Shown here: positions 8,797 through 16,856 of the stretch, piece by piece
Layout: every line of letters begins with the position of its first letter
Position numbering within the stretch: position 1 is the stretch's first letter
Origin: Cyanobium sp. NIES-981
GTDB lineage: Bacteria > Cyanobacteriota > Cyanobacteriia > PCC-6307 > Cyanobiaceae
Assembly (NCBI GenBank): GCA_945877595.1
Contig: CAMDVN010000022.1
Span: 1-36,178, forward strand
Direction of reading: 5' to 3'
DNA length: 36,178 nt
Translations under genes and position numbers: made by a program
Notes under the pieces: generated by a model
What the model was told of the DNA's origin: nothing
Database searches by the model: none
The model's input: the letters and a program-made list of their open reading frames with translations, nothing else

Positions 8797-9515
8797 CAGC
8801 CGCCCTGCTCCTCAGGCTGGGGCGCGCTTTGGCTGATGACCTCGGCGGCAGCTGCACCGCTCGGGCCCGGACCCATCGAGACCTTCACCAGGGCATGGCG
8901 CAACACCCGGCCGTTGAGGTGGTAGCCGCGCTGGAGCTCCTCCGTCACGACGTCTTCGGGATGGGCGTCACTGGGTTCGCGCATCACGGCCTCATGCAGG
9001 CTTGGATCAAACGGTTCCCCTTCAACCCGCATGGGGGAAACACCAAGCTGTTTGAACACATCAACCAGCTGCTTGTAGAGCCCTTGGTAACTGCGATGAA
9101 GGGTCTGAGCCTCCTCATCCTGGGGATTGAGCTGCTGACGGGCCCGGTCAAAGTTGTCGACCACCGGCAGGATTTCACCCAGAGTGGCGCAGGTGATCTG
9201 CAGGCGCTGATCCTCCTGATCGCGGCTCTGGCGCTTGCGGTAATTGTCGAAATCAGCCGCCAGGCGCATGTACTGGCCGTTGAGATTCTCGTGCTGGGCC
9301 CTGAGGGCCGCGAGCTCCTGCTCGAGCTGGGCCACCCGCTCCTGGGGGTTTTGGCTGGCCGCAGCCCCCTCAGGGACCGCTCCCACGGCAGTTTCGGGCG
9401 GGGCGGCCTCGAGCGGTGGCGCCGGCTGATCGACTCCGCTCTCAAGCCCCTCGAGCCCCTCAGGGGCTTGATCGGGGAGGTGGGGGGCTTCGCCCTGGAA
9501 GGTTTCACCGCTCAT
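8796..9515 (-). CDS. grpE: Nucleotide exchange factor GrpE
   Basis: 239 aa from the ATG at 9515 ([11 protein letters not shown]); the open frame continues upstream to about 9644 without protein-like character. GrpE releases ADP from DnaK. Residues 1-70 are an acidic, Pro/Ala-rich disordered extension, common in cyanobacterial GrpE. A long coiled coil follows (about 71-130), then the four-helix region with FDNYRKR and VDNFDRA, and the C-terminal beta-wing with HEAVM and GY.LNGRVLR.ALVKVS. No CIRCE-type inverted repeat is visible upstream. It heads the grpE-dnaJ-tusA-rsgA unit and is divergent from pilB. Confidence 0.96.
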   Translation of the reverse strand: MSGETFQGEAPHLPDQAPEGLEGLESGVDQPAPPLEAAPPETAVGAVPEGAAASQNPQERVAQLEQELAALRAQHENLNGQYMRLAADFDNYRKRQSRDQEDQRLQITCATLGEILPVVDNFDRARQQLNPQDEEAQTLHRSYQGLYKQLVDVFKQLGVSPMRVEGEPFDPSLHEAVMREPSDAHPEDVVTEELQRGYHLNGRVLRHALVKVSMGPGPSGAAAAEVISQSAPQPEEQGG

Positions 9516-9612
9516 GCTGACGCCCGCGTCATTCAGATTTAGACATGTTGAAGCTCCGTGGTCGCCTCCCACAAGCGGCGGAAGCCCGCACCTCCTCCCT
9601 GCATGGGGCTGA

Positions 9613-9641
9613 CCCATGACATTCCCATGATGGTCCCATGA
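9613..9641 (+). repeat. Three direct CCCATGA repeats at an exact 11-bp period, ending on the pilB start
   Basis: CCCATGA occurs at 9613-9619, 9624-9630 and 9635-9641. The third copy contains the pilB ATG (9638). Each ATG is in a different frame, and the first two run only five codons (MTFP, MMVP) before a TGA that overlaps the next ATG as ATGA. The 11-bp spacing also equals about one helical turn, so a protein-binding array is the alternative reading. Confidence 0.85.
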
Positions 9642-11500
9642 CATTGACGCCCCTTCGGCCGGTGCCCGATGCCACCACCGCCGAGCAGCAGCGGCTTGAG
9701 GTGGAGTTGTTGCTGGGGGAGCCGGTGCTCACGCCACCCGACCTGGCCAAGGCCGATGCCCAGCTGGCCCGCGGCGGCAACCTGCTCACGCTGGAGCGCT
9801 GGCTCAGCCTCGGCTGCATGCCGCTGAACCAGGCCAACGGCGAGCTCACCCTGGCCATTCCCACCTTCTGGGGGGCTCAGCAGCGCCAAGCTCTGCTCGC
9901 CGAACTGGGCCCCACCGGTCTGCGGGCTGAGTTACACCTGGCCCTAGGCCAGGACATCGTCGCGGCACTGGACAGCCTCGCGACGGCCCCAGACCCCGGG
10001 GAGGCCAACGGGCTTGACCAAGCACTTGACCAAGCACTTGGCCAAGTGGTCAATCGCCCCCCCGAGCCCCAGCCAGCGGCCCAGCAGGTGCGCTCGATCA
10101 TTGACGACCTCGACATCCCGAGCGGCTCAAGCGGGCTGCAGGAGATCAATGAGATCGAAGATCTGGAGGCCTCCAGCCCCAACATGGCCAACGCCTCCCC
10201 GGTGGTGAGCCTGGTGGATCGCATCCTGGTTGAAGCCATCGAGTGCGGGGCCAGCGACATCCACGTGGAGCCGCAGGAACGCAGCCTCGAGGTGCGCTTT
10301 CGCCTCGACGGCGTGCTGCAGAAGCACTTCGAGGATCTGCCAAAAACCCTGATCCCAGCGGTGACCTCCCGTTTCAAGATCATGGCCGACCTCGACATCG
10401 CCGAACGTCGCCTCCCCCAGGACGGCCGAATCCGACGGCTCTACAAGGGGAAAAAGCGGGATTTCCGGGTCAGCACCCTGCCGAGCCGCCACGGCGAAAA
10501 AGTGGTGATGCGGCTGCTGGACAGTTCAGCCACCCAGCTGGGGCTCGACACCCTGATCACCAACCCGGCCAGCCGAGCCCTGGTGCGCGACATCGGCTCC
10601 AAGCCCTTCGGGATGATCCTGGTGACCGGGCCCACGGGATCGGGCAAGTCGACCACCCTCTACTCCCTGCTCGCCGAGCGCAACCACCCAGGCATCAACA
10701 TTTCAACGGTCGAAGATCCGATCGAATACACCCTGCCGGGGATCACCCAGACCCAGGTGAACCGCGACAAGGGCCTGGATTTCAGCCTCGCCCTACGGGC
10801 TTTCATGCGCCAAGACCCCGATGTGCTGCTGGTGGGCGAAACCCGCGACCTCGAAACCGCCAAAACCGCAATCGAAGCCGCCCTCACCGGCCACCTGGTG
10901 CTCACCAGCCTCCACTGCAACGACGCCCCGAGTGCCATTGCCCGGCTCGATGAAATGGGTGTGGAACCCTTCATGGTGAGCGCCTCCCTCCTTGGGATCG
11001 TGTCGCAACGTCTGCTGCGCCGGGTCTGCACCACCTGCCGCCAGAGCTACCGGCCCACACCCCAGGAGCTGAGCCGCTTCGGCCTGCTCGCCAGCGTCGA
11101 GACCAATGTGACCTTCTTCAAGGCCCGAATGGTGCCAGCAAACGCGGGGGGCGAGGTCTGCCCCACCTGCCAGGGCGCCGGGTACAAGGGGCGCGTTGGC
11201 GTCTACGAAGTGCTGCGCATGAACGAGACCCTGGCCGCGGCCACGGCCAAGCGCGCCAGCACCGACCAGCTCAGGCGCCTGGCCCTCGAGAGCGGCATGA
11301 AATCACTGCTCGGCTACGGGCTTGATCTGGTGCGCGAAGGGCTCACCTCCCTCGATGAAGTGGAGCGCATGCTGCTCACCGATTCGGGGCTGGAAACAGA
11401 GCAGCGGGCCCGGGCCCTCAACAGCCTCAGCTGCAAGGGCTGCAGTGCCGGCTTACGGGATGAGTGGCTGGAATGCCCCTACTGTCTGACCAGTCGGTAG
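9638..11500 (+). CDS. pilB: Type IV pilus assembly ATPase PilB (GspE family)
   Basis: 620 aa. PilB is the hexameric cytoplasmic motor that drives pilus extension. Residues about 20-115 form an N-terminal MshEN-like/GspE-N region, followed by a variable Gln-rich linker (about 120-185). The ATPase core has SDIHVEPQE (206-214), Walker [11 protein letters not shown] (331-340), the Asp box EDPIEY (359-364), Walker B DVLLVGE (395-401) and the His box [10 protein letters not shown] CxxC pair set ([16 protein letters not shown]) gives the usual zinc site. The extreme C-terminus adds another zinc-ribbon-like motif, CKGC...CPYC. pilT follows after 7 bases. The start sits in the third copy of an 11-bp spaced CCCATGA repeat. 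Confidence 0.96.
   Translation: MTLTPLRPVPDATTAEQQRLEVELLLGEPVLTPPDLAKADAQLARGGNLLTLERWLSLGCMPLNQANGELTLAIPTFWGAQQRQALLAELGPTGLRAELHLALGQDIVAALDSLATAPDPGEANGLDQALDQALGQVVNRPPEPQPAAQQVRSIIDDLDIPSGSSGLQEINEIEDLEASSPNMANASPVVSLVDRILVEAIECGASDIHVEPQERSLEVRFRLDGVLQKHFEDLPKTLIPAVTSRFKIMADLDIAERRLPQDGRIRRLYKGKKRDFRVSTLPSRHGEKVVMRLLDSSATQLGLDTLITNPASRALVRDIGSKPFGMILVTGPTGSGKSTTLYSLLAERNHPGINISTVEDPIEYTLPGITQTQVNRDKGLDFSLALRAFMRQDPDVLLVGETRDLETAKTAIEAALTGHLVLTSLHCNDAPSAIARLDEMGVEPFMVSASLLGIVSQRLLRRVCTTCRQSYRPTPQELSRFGLLASVETNVTFFKARMVPANAGGEVCPTCQGAGYKGRVGVYEVLRMNETLAAATAKRASTDQLRRLALESGMKSLLGYGLDLVREGLTSLDEVERMLLTDSGLETEQRARALNSLSCKGCSAGLRDEWLECPYCLTSR
10013..10048 (+). repeat. Three tandem 12-bp near-palindromic units inside the pilB linker
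   Basis: CTTGACCAAGCA at 10013-10024 and 10025-10036, then CTTGGCCAAGTG at 10037-10048. The last unit forms a perfect 14-base palindrome, CACTTGGCCAAGTG (10035-10048). It encodes a repeated LDQA/LGQV peptide in the linker between the N-terminal domain and the ATPase core, so length change here would stay in frame. Confidence 0.8.
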
Positions 11501-11507
11501 GGACCCG

Positions 11508-12587
11508 ATGGCCATCGCCATTGAAGACCTGATGCAGCAGCTCGTTCAAGATGGAGGCAGCGATCTTCACTTGAGCGCCGGCCTACCCCCCTACGGGCGC
11601 TTCAACGGACAACTGCGCCCGATCCGCGACGAACAGCTCGACGAGGAGAGCTGCAACCGGATCATTTTTTCAATGCTCAACAATGCCCAGCGCAAGCAGC
11701 TGGAACAAACCTGGGAACTCGACTGCTCCTACGGATTGCGGGGTGTGGCGCGCTTCCGAGTCAATGTGTATCGCCAGCGTGGCAGCTATGCGGCCTGTCT
11801 CCGGGCCCTCGGCAACAGCATTCCATCGCTGAACAGCCTGGGACTGCCGCCAGTAGTGGAGAAAATGAGCCGCATGCCCAAGGGTCTGGTTCTGGTGACC
11901 GGCCCCACCGGTTCGGGGAAAACCACCACCCTGGCGGCAATCCTGGATCACATCAACCAAACCAGAGCCGAGCATATTCTCACGATCGAAGATCCGATCG
12001 AATTCATCTACACCAGCAGCCGCAGCATCTTTCACCAACGCGAAGTCAACGAAGACACCCGCAGCTTCGCCAATGCCCTTCGCGCCGCACTTCGTGAAGA
12101 CCCCGATGTGATTCTGGTGGGTGAAATGCGTGACCTTGAAACCATTCAGCTTGCGATCAGTGCCGCCGAGACCGGGCACCTGGTGTTCGGCACCTTGCAC
12201 ACCAGCTCAGCCGCCCAAACGGTCGATCGCATGGTCGATGTGTTCCCCCCCGGCCAGCAAACGCAGATTCGGGTTCAACTCAGCAACAGCCTGGTGGCGG
12301 TGTTTGCCCAAACCCTCTGCAAACGGCAACATCCCAAGCCGGGCGAATTCGGCCGGGTGATGGCCCAAGAAATCATGATCAACACTCCCGCCATCGCCAA
12401 TCTGATTCGCGAAGGCAAAACAGCCCAGCTCTACTCACAAATTCAAACCGGCGGCCAGATGGCCATGCAAACCCTTGACAAGGCCCTGGCCGATCTGGTG
12501 CTGAGCAAGGAGGTCAGCCTGGAGGAAGCCATCAGCAAGACGTCACGGCCCGAAGAGCTCAGGCGCCTGGTCACGCACTTCGAATAA
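11508..12587 (+). CDS. pilT: Type IV pilus retraction ATPase PilT
   Basis: 359 aa, normal for PilT. PilT powers pilus disassembly, giving twitching and, in competent strains, DNA uptake. Residues 1-100 are the PAS-like N-domain (SDLHLSAGLPP.GRFNG), then Walker A GPTGSGKTTT, EDPIEF, Walker B DVILVGEMRD and the His box GHLVFGTLHT. The C-terminal retraction motif, AIRNLIRE in well-studied PilT, is nearly intact as AIANLIRE. It lies 7 bases after pilB and 6 bases before pilC, so the three genes form one operon. Confidence 0.96.
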   Translation: MAIAIEDLMQQLVQDGGSDLHLSAGLPPYGRFNGQLRPIRDEQLDEESCNRIIFSMLNNAQRKQLEQTWELDCSYGLRGVARFRVNVYRQRGSYAACLRALGNSIPSLNSLGLPPVVEKMSRMPKGLVLVTGPTGSGKTTTLAAILDHINQTRAEHILTIEDPIEFIYTSSRSIFHQREVNEDTRSFANALRAALREDPDVILVGEMRDLETIQLAISAAETGHLVFGTLHTSSAAQTVDRMVDVFPPGQQTQIRVQLSNSLVAVFAQTLCKRQHPKPGEFGRVMAQEIMINTPAIANLIREGKTAQLYSQIQTGGQMAMQTLDKALADLVLSKEVSLEEAISKTSRPEELRRLVTHFE

Positions 12588-12593
12588 GCCAGC

Positions 12594-13856
12594 GTGCCGG
12601 CCTTCATCGCCACCTACACCAACAGCCGCGGCAGATCAGTGAGCCTGACCCTTGAGGCGGCCGATGCGACCTCCGCCCGGCGGGATCTGCGCCGGCGCGG
12701 CATCCAGGTCAACAGCGTCGAGAGGCAGACCCAGGCCGCGGTGAGCAGCAAGCGCGCCGCAGCCACCACCAAGGCCAACACCTCCCTCCTGAAACAGCTG
12801 AACAGCCTGCTGGAGGCCAAGCCCGGTATCCGCGAAAAGGCCGTGTTTGCCAGCAAACTCGCCGCCCTCGTGGATGCCGGCGTGCCCATCGTGCGGGGCA
12901 TCGAACTGATGGCCCAGCAACAGAAAATTCCGCTGTTCAAACGAGCCCTGGAGGCGATCACCCTGGATGTGAACCAGGGCATCGCCCTTGGCCCGGCGAT
13001 GCGGCGCTGGCCCCAAGTCTTCGACAAGCTCAGCATCGCCATGGTGGATGCCGGCGAGGCGGGCGGCGTGCTCGATGAATCGCTGCGCAGGTTGGCCAAG
13101 CTGCTCGAGGACAACGCCAAACTGCAAAACCAAATCAAAGGAGCCCTCGGCTATCCGGTGGCCGTACTAACCATCGCCATCCTGGTCTTTCTGGGCATGA
13201 CGATCTTCATCATTCCCACCTTTGCGGGGATCTTCGATGACCTCGGGGCCGAACTGCCCCTGTTCACCCAATTGATGATCGACCTGAGCTCCCTATTGCG
13301 GTCGCCATTTTCGCTGGTTTTGGTGGCCGGCCTGGCCAGCGTGGTGATGCTATTTGGCCGCTTTTACGCCACCCACCTCGGCCGCCGCAGGGTCGACGCC
13401 CTCGTGCTCAAAATTCCCCTGTTTGGTGATCTGATTCAGAAGACCGCCACCGCGCAGTTTTGCCGCACCTTCAGCTCCCTGACCCGCGCCGGGGTGCCGA
13501 TCCTCATGGCCCTGGAGATCGTCAAAGACATCACCAGCAACAGCATTGTCTCCGATGCCATTAATCAGAGCCGTGACGATGTCACCCAAGGGATTCCACT
13601 CAGCATCGCCCTCGCGAGCAAAAAGGTGTTTCCCGAGATGGCCATCGGAATGCTGGCAATCGGCGAAGAGACTGGCGAACTTGACACGATGCTATCGAAA
13701 GTGGCCGATTTCTACGAAGACGAGGTCGGGGCCACGGTGAAAGCCATCACGTCAATGCTGGAGCCGGCCATGATCGTGATCGTGGGCGGCATTGTGGGCT
13801 CAATTCTGCTGGCGATGTACCTGCCGATGTTCTCGATCTTTGATCAGATCAAGTAA
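12594..13856 (+). CDS. pilC: Type IV pilus inner-membrane platform protein PilC
   Basis: 420 aa from a GTG start (VPAFIATYTNSRG), the position the family expects. PilC is the membrane platform on which PilB and PilT act. It has two T2SF domains (about 85-205 and 290-410), each with the characteristic F...L..L..AGVPI / F...LTRAGVPI opening, and hydrophobic segments near 180-210, 235-260 and 385-415. The GEAGGVLDESLRRLA and GEETGELDTML motifs are the paired family signatures. Its last 8 bases overlap the 3' end of the convergent flavoprotein gene. Pilins and the PilMNOPQ alignment complex are not in this window. Confidence 0.95.
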   Translation: MPAFIATYTNSRGRSVSLTLEAADATSARRDLRRRGIQVNSVERQTQAAVSSKRAAATTKANTSLLKQLNSLLEAKPGIREKAVFASKLAALVDAGVPIVRGIELMAQQQKIPLFKRALEAITLDVNQGIALGPAMRRWPQVFDKLSIAMVDAGEAGGVLDESLRRLAKLLEDNAKLQNQIKGALGYPVAVLTIAILVFLGMTIFIIPTFAGIFDDLGAELPLFTQLMIDLSSLLRSPFSLVLVAGLASVVMLFGRFYATHLGRRRVDALVLKIPLFGDLIQKTATAQFCRTFSSLTRAGVPILMALEIVKDITSNSIVSDAINQSRDDVTQGIPLSIALASKKVFPEMAIGMLAIGEETGELDTMLSKVADFYEDEVGATVKAITSMLEPAMIVIVGGIVGSILLAMYLPMFSIFDQIK

Positions 13857-15129
13857 TTCTGGCCAAGGCCTGACCAGCCAGCCAGCCTGAAGTCCAGCAG
13901 TGCTGGAAATTAAAGCCGCCGGTCACCCCGTCGACGTCCAGCAGTTCTCCCACCACCTGCAGCCCTGGGCAGATGCGGCTCTCCATGCTGGCCAAATTGA
14001 TGTCACCGAGATCCACACCACCGGCCGTCACAAACTCCTCCCCAAACGGACCCCGACCTCCGACCGAGTACGTGCTGTTGGTGAGGGCCTGCACCAGGCC
14101 CCGCAGCTGGGTGCGGCTCAGATCGGCCCAGCGACCCTGGGGGTCGATGCCCTGCACCGCCAGCAGATGCAGCCAGAGCCGACGGCTCAGCTCGGGCCAG
14201 GGCCGCCAGGTGCCCCTTTGGCGCCGAGCCTGCTCAAGGCGCATCGAACCGAGCAGGTCCTCAACCTCGGCGGGCCGACGCCCCGCGGCCCAGTTGACCC
14301 GCAGCAGGCCCCGGTAGCCCGCGGCCTTGAGGTCACGGGCCGCAAAGGCACTGAGCCGCAGCACCGCAGGGCCACTGAGGCCCCAGTGGGTGATCAGCAC
14401 GGTGCCGCTCTGGCGATGACGAACCGAGTCCACACCCGTGGGCAGGCCATCGATCTGAAGCTCCAGGTCAACCGGATCCATCACCACGCCGGCCAGCTCA
14501 GGCAGCGGATTGGCCGCCAGGGCCAAGGTAAACAGCGACGGCACCGGTGGCACCACCACATGGCCCAAGGAGGCCGCCAGCTGCCGGCCACTGGGATGGC
14601 CACCGGTGGCCAGCACCAGACGGCGGCAACGGAGCTGCCGCCGGCCGGGGGGTTGGGGGGCACTGAGCCGCAGCCCACAGACGAACTGCCCATCAGAACC
14701 CCGGCTCACCTGCTGCAGGGCCACACCGGTGTGCAACGTGACGCCGGCCGCCTGGGCCGCGTTGCGCAACAGTGCGGCCACGGATTCGGAGCGGTTGGTG
14801 CGGGGAAAGAGGCGACCATCGGCCTCGGCGACCAGCTCGAGGCCATGGGCCTCAAACCAGGCCACGGCATCGCCGGGTGCAAAGCGGGAAAACGGTCCAC
14901 GCAGGGCCTTGAGACCGCGGGGGTAATGGCCCACCAGCTCCCGCGGATCCCAGCAAGCATGGGTCACATTGCAACGCCCGCCGCCACTGATCAACACCTT
15001 GTTAAGGGGCTCGGGCGTGGCCTCGAGCAGGTGCACATTGGCGACACCGGCCTCGGCCGCCACAATGGCGGCCATGAACCCGGCGGCGCCGCCCCCGGCC
15101 ACCAGCACGGAAGCCTGATTAGGGAGCAT
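13849..15129 (-). CDS. NAD(P)/FAD-dependent oxidoreductase of the HI0933/BaiN family
   Basis: 426 aa from the ATG at 15129 (MLPNQASVLVAGGGAAG); an in-frame ATG at 15150 is possible but adds residues foreign to the family. The FAD-binding Rossmann motif GGGAAG (12-17) and the family signature SGGGRCNVTH (about 50-59) are intact, as is the C-terminal TAGGVDLGDIN...GLQVVGELLDVDG.TGGFNFQ. Members are flavoproteins of uncertain physiological substrate; BaiN of gut clostridia acts in bile-acid dehydroxylation, which cannot be the role here. It is head-to-head with dusA, only 19 bases between the start codons, and overlaps the end of pilC by 8 bases. Confidence 0.9.
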   Translation of the reverse strand: MLPNQASVLVAGGGAAGFMAAIVAAEAGVANVHLLEATPEPLNKVLISGGGRCNVTHACWDPRELVGHYPRGLKALRGPFSRFAPGDAVAWFEAHGLELVAEADGRLFPRTNRSESVAALLRNAAQAAGVTLHTGVALQQVSRGSDGQFVCGLRLSAPQPPGRRQLRCRRLVLATGGHPSGRQLAASLGHVVVPPVPSLFTLALAANPLPELAGVVMDPVDLELQIDGLPTGVDSVRHRQSGTVLITHWGLSGPAVLRLSAFAARDLKAAGYRGLLRVNWAAGRRPAEVEDLLGSMRLEQARRQRGTWRPWPELSRRLWLHLLAVQGIDPQGRWADLSRTQLRGLVQALTNSTYSVGGRGPFGEEFVTAGGVDLGDINLASMESRICPGLQVVGELLDVDGVTGGFNFQHCWTSGWLAGQALARIT

Positions 15130-15148
15130 GGCTGGGCAGCATGGGTGC

Positions 15149-16162
15149 ATGGAGAAGGCTTACCGCTTCAGTGTGGCCCCGATGCTCGACTACACGGATC
15201 GGCACTTCCGAGTGCTGATGCGTCAGATCAGCCGGTGCAGCCTGCTTTACACCGAGATGGTGGTGGCCCAGGCCCTGCACCACACCCTGCGGGAGGTCGA
15301 TGGACCGCAGCGCGCAGCCCGGCTGGAGCGCCTGATCGGCTTTGACCCGATCGAGCAACCCCTGGCGCTGCAGCTTGGCGGCGACGATCCAGCCCTGCTG
15401 GCCGAAGCCGCAGCCCTGGCCGCCCAATGGGGCTACAGCGAAGTCAACCTCAATGTGGGCTGCCCGAGCCAAAAGGTGCAGCAAGGCCGCTTTGGCGCCT
15501 GCCTGATGGCCGATCCCGATCGGGTGGCCCGCTGCGTGACCGCCATGGCCACGGCCAGCGGCCTTCCGGTCACCGTGAAGCACCGCATCGGCATCGATGA
15601 CCGTGACAGTTATCCCGAACTGCTCAACTTTGTCGACACCGTGGCCGCGGCCGGCGCGCACCGCTTTGCCGTGCATGCCCGCAAGGCCTGGCTCAACGGG
15701 CTCGATCCCAAGCAGAACCGCACGATTCCGCCGCTGCGCTACGACCTGGTGCATCGCCTCAAAACCGAACGTCCAGGGCTCACCATCGAGCTCAATGGCG
15801 GGATCGACTCGCCTGCCGAATGTGTAGAACAGCTGCAGCGGGTTGATGGGGTGATGGTGGGTCGAGCGGTGTACGCCCACCCGCTGCGCTGGGCAGCGGT
15901 GGATCAAACCATCCATGGCCGCCAAACCCACAGCCGCGCGATCGCCTCCCAGGTGGTGCGGGGATTGGTCCCCTACGCGGAGCGCTGGTGCGGAGCGGGC
16001 GGGCGGCTCTGGCCGATTGCCCGGCACCTGGTGCATCTGGTGGAGGGGGTGAGTGGCGCTCGCCAGTGGCGCCACCAGCTCAGCCTGGCCGCAGCCCAGC
16101 AACAGGCCGGTGCCGCCGTGCTGGAGCAGGCGGCCGATCAACTGGCCCAGCGGGGTCTATGA
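15149..16162 (+). CDS. dusA: tRNA-dihydrouridine synthase DusA
   Basis: 337 aa from the ATG at 15149; another in-frame ATG at 15128 is possible. DusA reduces uridines (U20/U20a) in the tRNA D-loop with FMN and NADPH. The FMN-binding TIM barrel shows APMLDYTDRHFR (10-21), LQLGGDDP, NLNVGCPSQKVQQGRFGACLM with catalytic C118, VTVKHRIGIDD, HARKAWL.GL.PK.NR, LNGGI and VMVGRA. The C-terminal helical tRNA-binding domain is complete. It converges on the RNA-binding protein gene, with 4 bases between the stops. Confidence 0.95.
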   Translation: MEKAYRFSVAPMLDYTDRHFRVLMRQISRCSLLYTEMVVAQALHHTLREVDGPQRAARLERLIGFDPIEQPLALQLGGDDPALLAEAAALAAQWGYSEVNLNVGCPSQKVQQGRFGACLMADPDRVARCVTAMATASGLPVTVKHRIGIDDRDSYPELLNFVDTVAAAGAHRFAVHARKAWLNGLDPKQNRTIPPLRYDLVHRLKTERPGLTIELNGGIDSPAECVEQLQRVDGVMVGRAVYAHPLRWAAVDQTIHGRQTHSRAIASQVVRGLVPYAERWCGAGGRLWPIARHLVHLVEGVSGARQWRHQLSLAAAQQQAGAAVLEQAADQLAQRGL

Positions 16163-16166
16163 ACCC

Positions 16167-16781
16167 TCAGCCCTCAGCTCCGGGGTAGTCGTCACTGCCA
16201 CTGCTGCGCCGCCGGCGGGTGCGGCCAGCATCAAAGCTGTTGTCGCCGTAACCGCCACCGCCACCACCACCACTGCCACTGCCACCACCACCGCCATAAC
16301 TACGGTCTTCCCAACCCCGGGCCCCGGAGCTGCGTTCGCCGCCACCGGCGGCCGCGCCGCCGCCGCCATAGCCGCCACCTGGGGCCGCGCCGCCGTAACC
16401 ACCGCCATCACCGCCGGAACGGCTGTAACCGCCACCATTGGCGCCGCGGCCACCGCCACCACCTCCACCGCCGTAGCCACCACCGCCACCGCCACCGCCG
16501 CCGTACGCACCACCACCGCCAGGGCGCGGACCGCCGGCTCCACGGGGCTCGGCCTTGTTGATGCGGAGGGGACGACCCATGAGCTCAACACCTTGAAGGG
16601 CGTCGATCGCACGGGTTTCCGCTTCGTCATCGACCATTTCGACGAAGGCAAAGCCGCGCTTGCGCCCGGTATCTCGCTCCAAGGGGAGCGAACAATTCAC
16701 CACTTCGCCGTGAGCTGCAAACAGCTCAGCGACATCTTCCTGCTCTGCACGGAAGGGCAGATTGCCAACAAAAATACTCAC
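16167..16781 (-). CDS. Cyanobacterial RRM RNA-binding protein with glycine-rich tail
   Basis: 204 aa from a GTG start. Residues 1-80 are a single RRM with RNP2 IFVGNLPF and RNP1 KRGFAFVEM; the Rbp family of cyanobacteria has this form and its members are often cold-induced. Residues about 82-180 are almost pure Gly with Tyr, Ser, Arg and Ala (GGGGYGGGG-type repeats), and the last residues return to a charged end (GRTRRRRSSGSDDYPGAEG). The tail is longer than in the freshwater Rbp proteins I recall. The repetitive GGN codons make the underlying DNA low in complexity. Confidence 0.93.
   Translation of the reverse strand: MSIFVGNLPFRAEQEDVAELFAAHGEVVNCSLPLERDTGRKRGFAFVEMVDDEAETRAIDALQGVELMGRPLRINKAEPRGAGGPRPGGGGAYGGGGGGGGGYGGGGGGGGRGANGGGYSRSGGDGGGYGGAAPGGGYGGGGAAAGGGERSSGARGWEDRSYGGGGGSGSGGGGGGGYGDNSFDAGRTRRRRSSGSDDYPGAEG
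16238..16520. repeat. Low-complexity CCR/GGY repeat tract in the RNA-binding protein gene
   Basis: Most triplets here are glycine codons on the minus strand, read as CCx on the plus strand (for example CCACCACCGCC), broken by Tyr, Ser and Arg codons. Such tracts change length by slippage, always in codon units when three bases are lost or gained. The spurious open frame on the plus strand across it (16053-16883) is a by-product of this composition. Confidence 0.75.
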
Positions 16782-16856
16782 GAACCGATTCTCGAGAGGG
16801 GCCTGGCTCCAGGGCCTGGCCGATTCAGGTCACAGGGACCAATTGACTCGGAAAGC

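Noticed and set aside
9516-9637. CIRCE heat-shock operator upstream of grpE
   Set aside because: No TTAGCACTC-N9-GAGTGCTAA inverted repeat or close variant is present.
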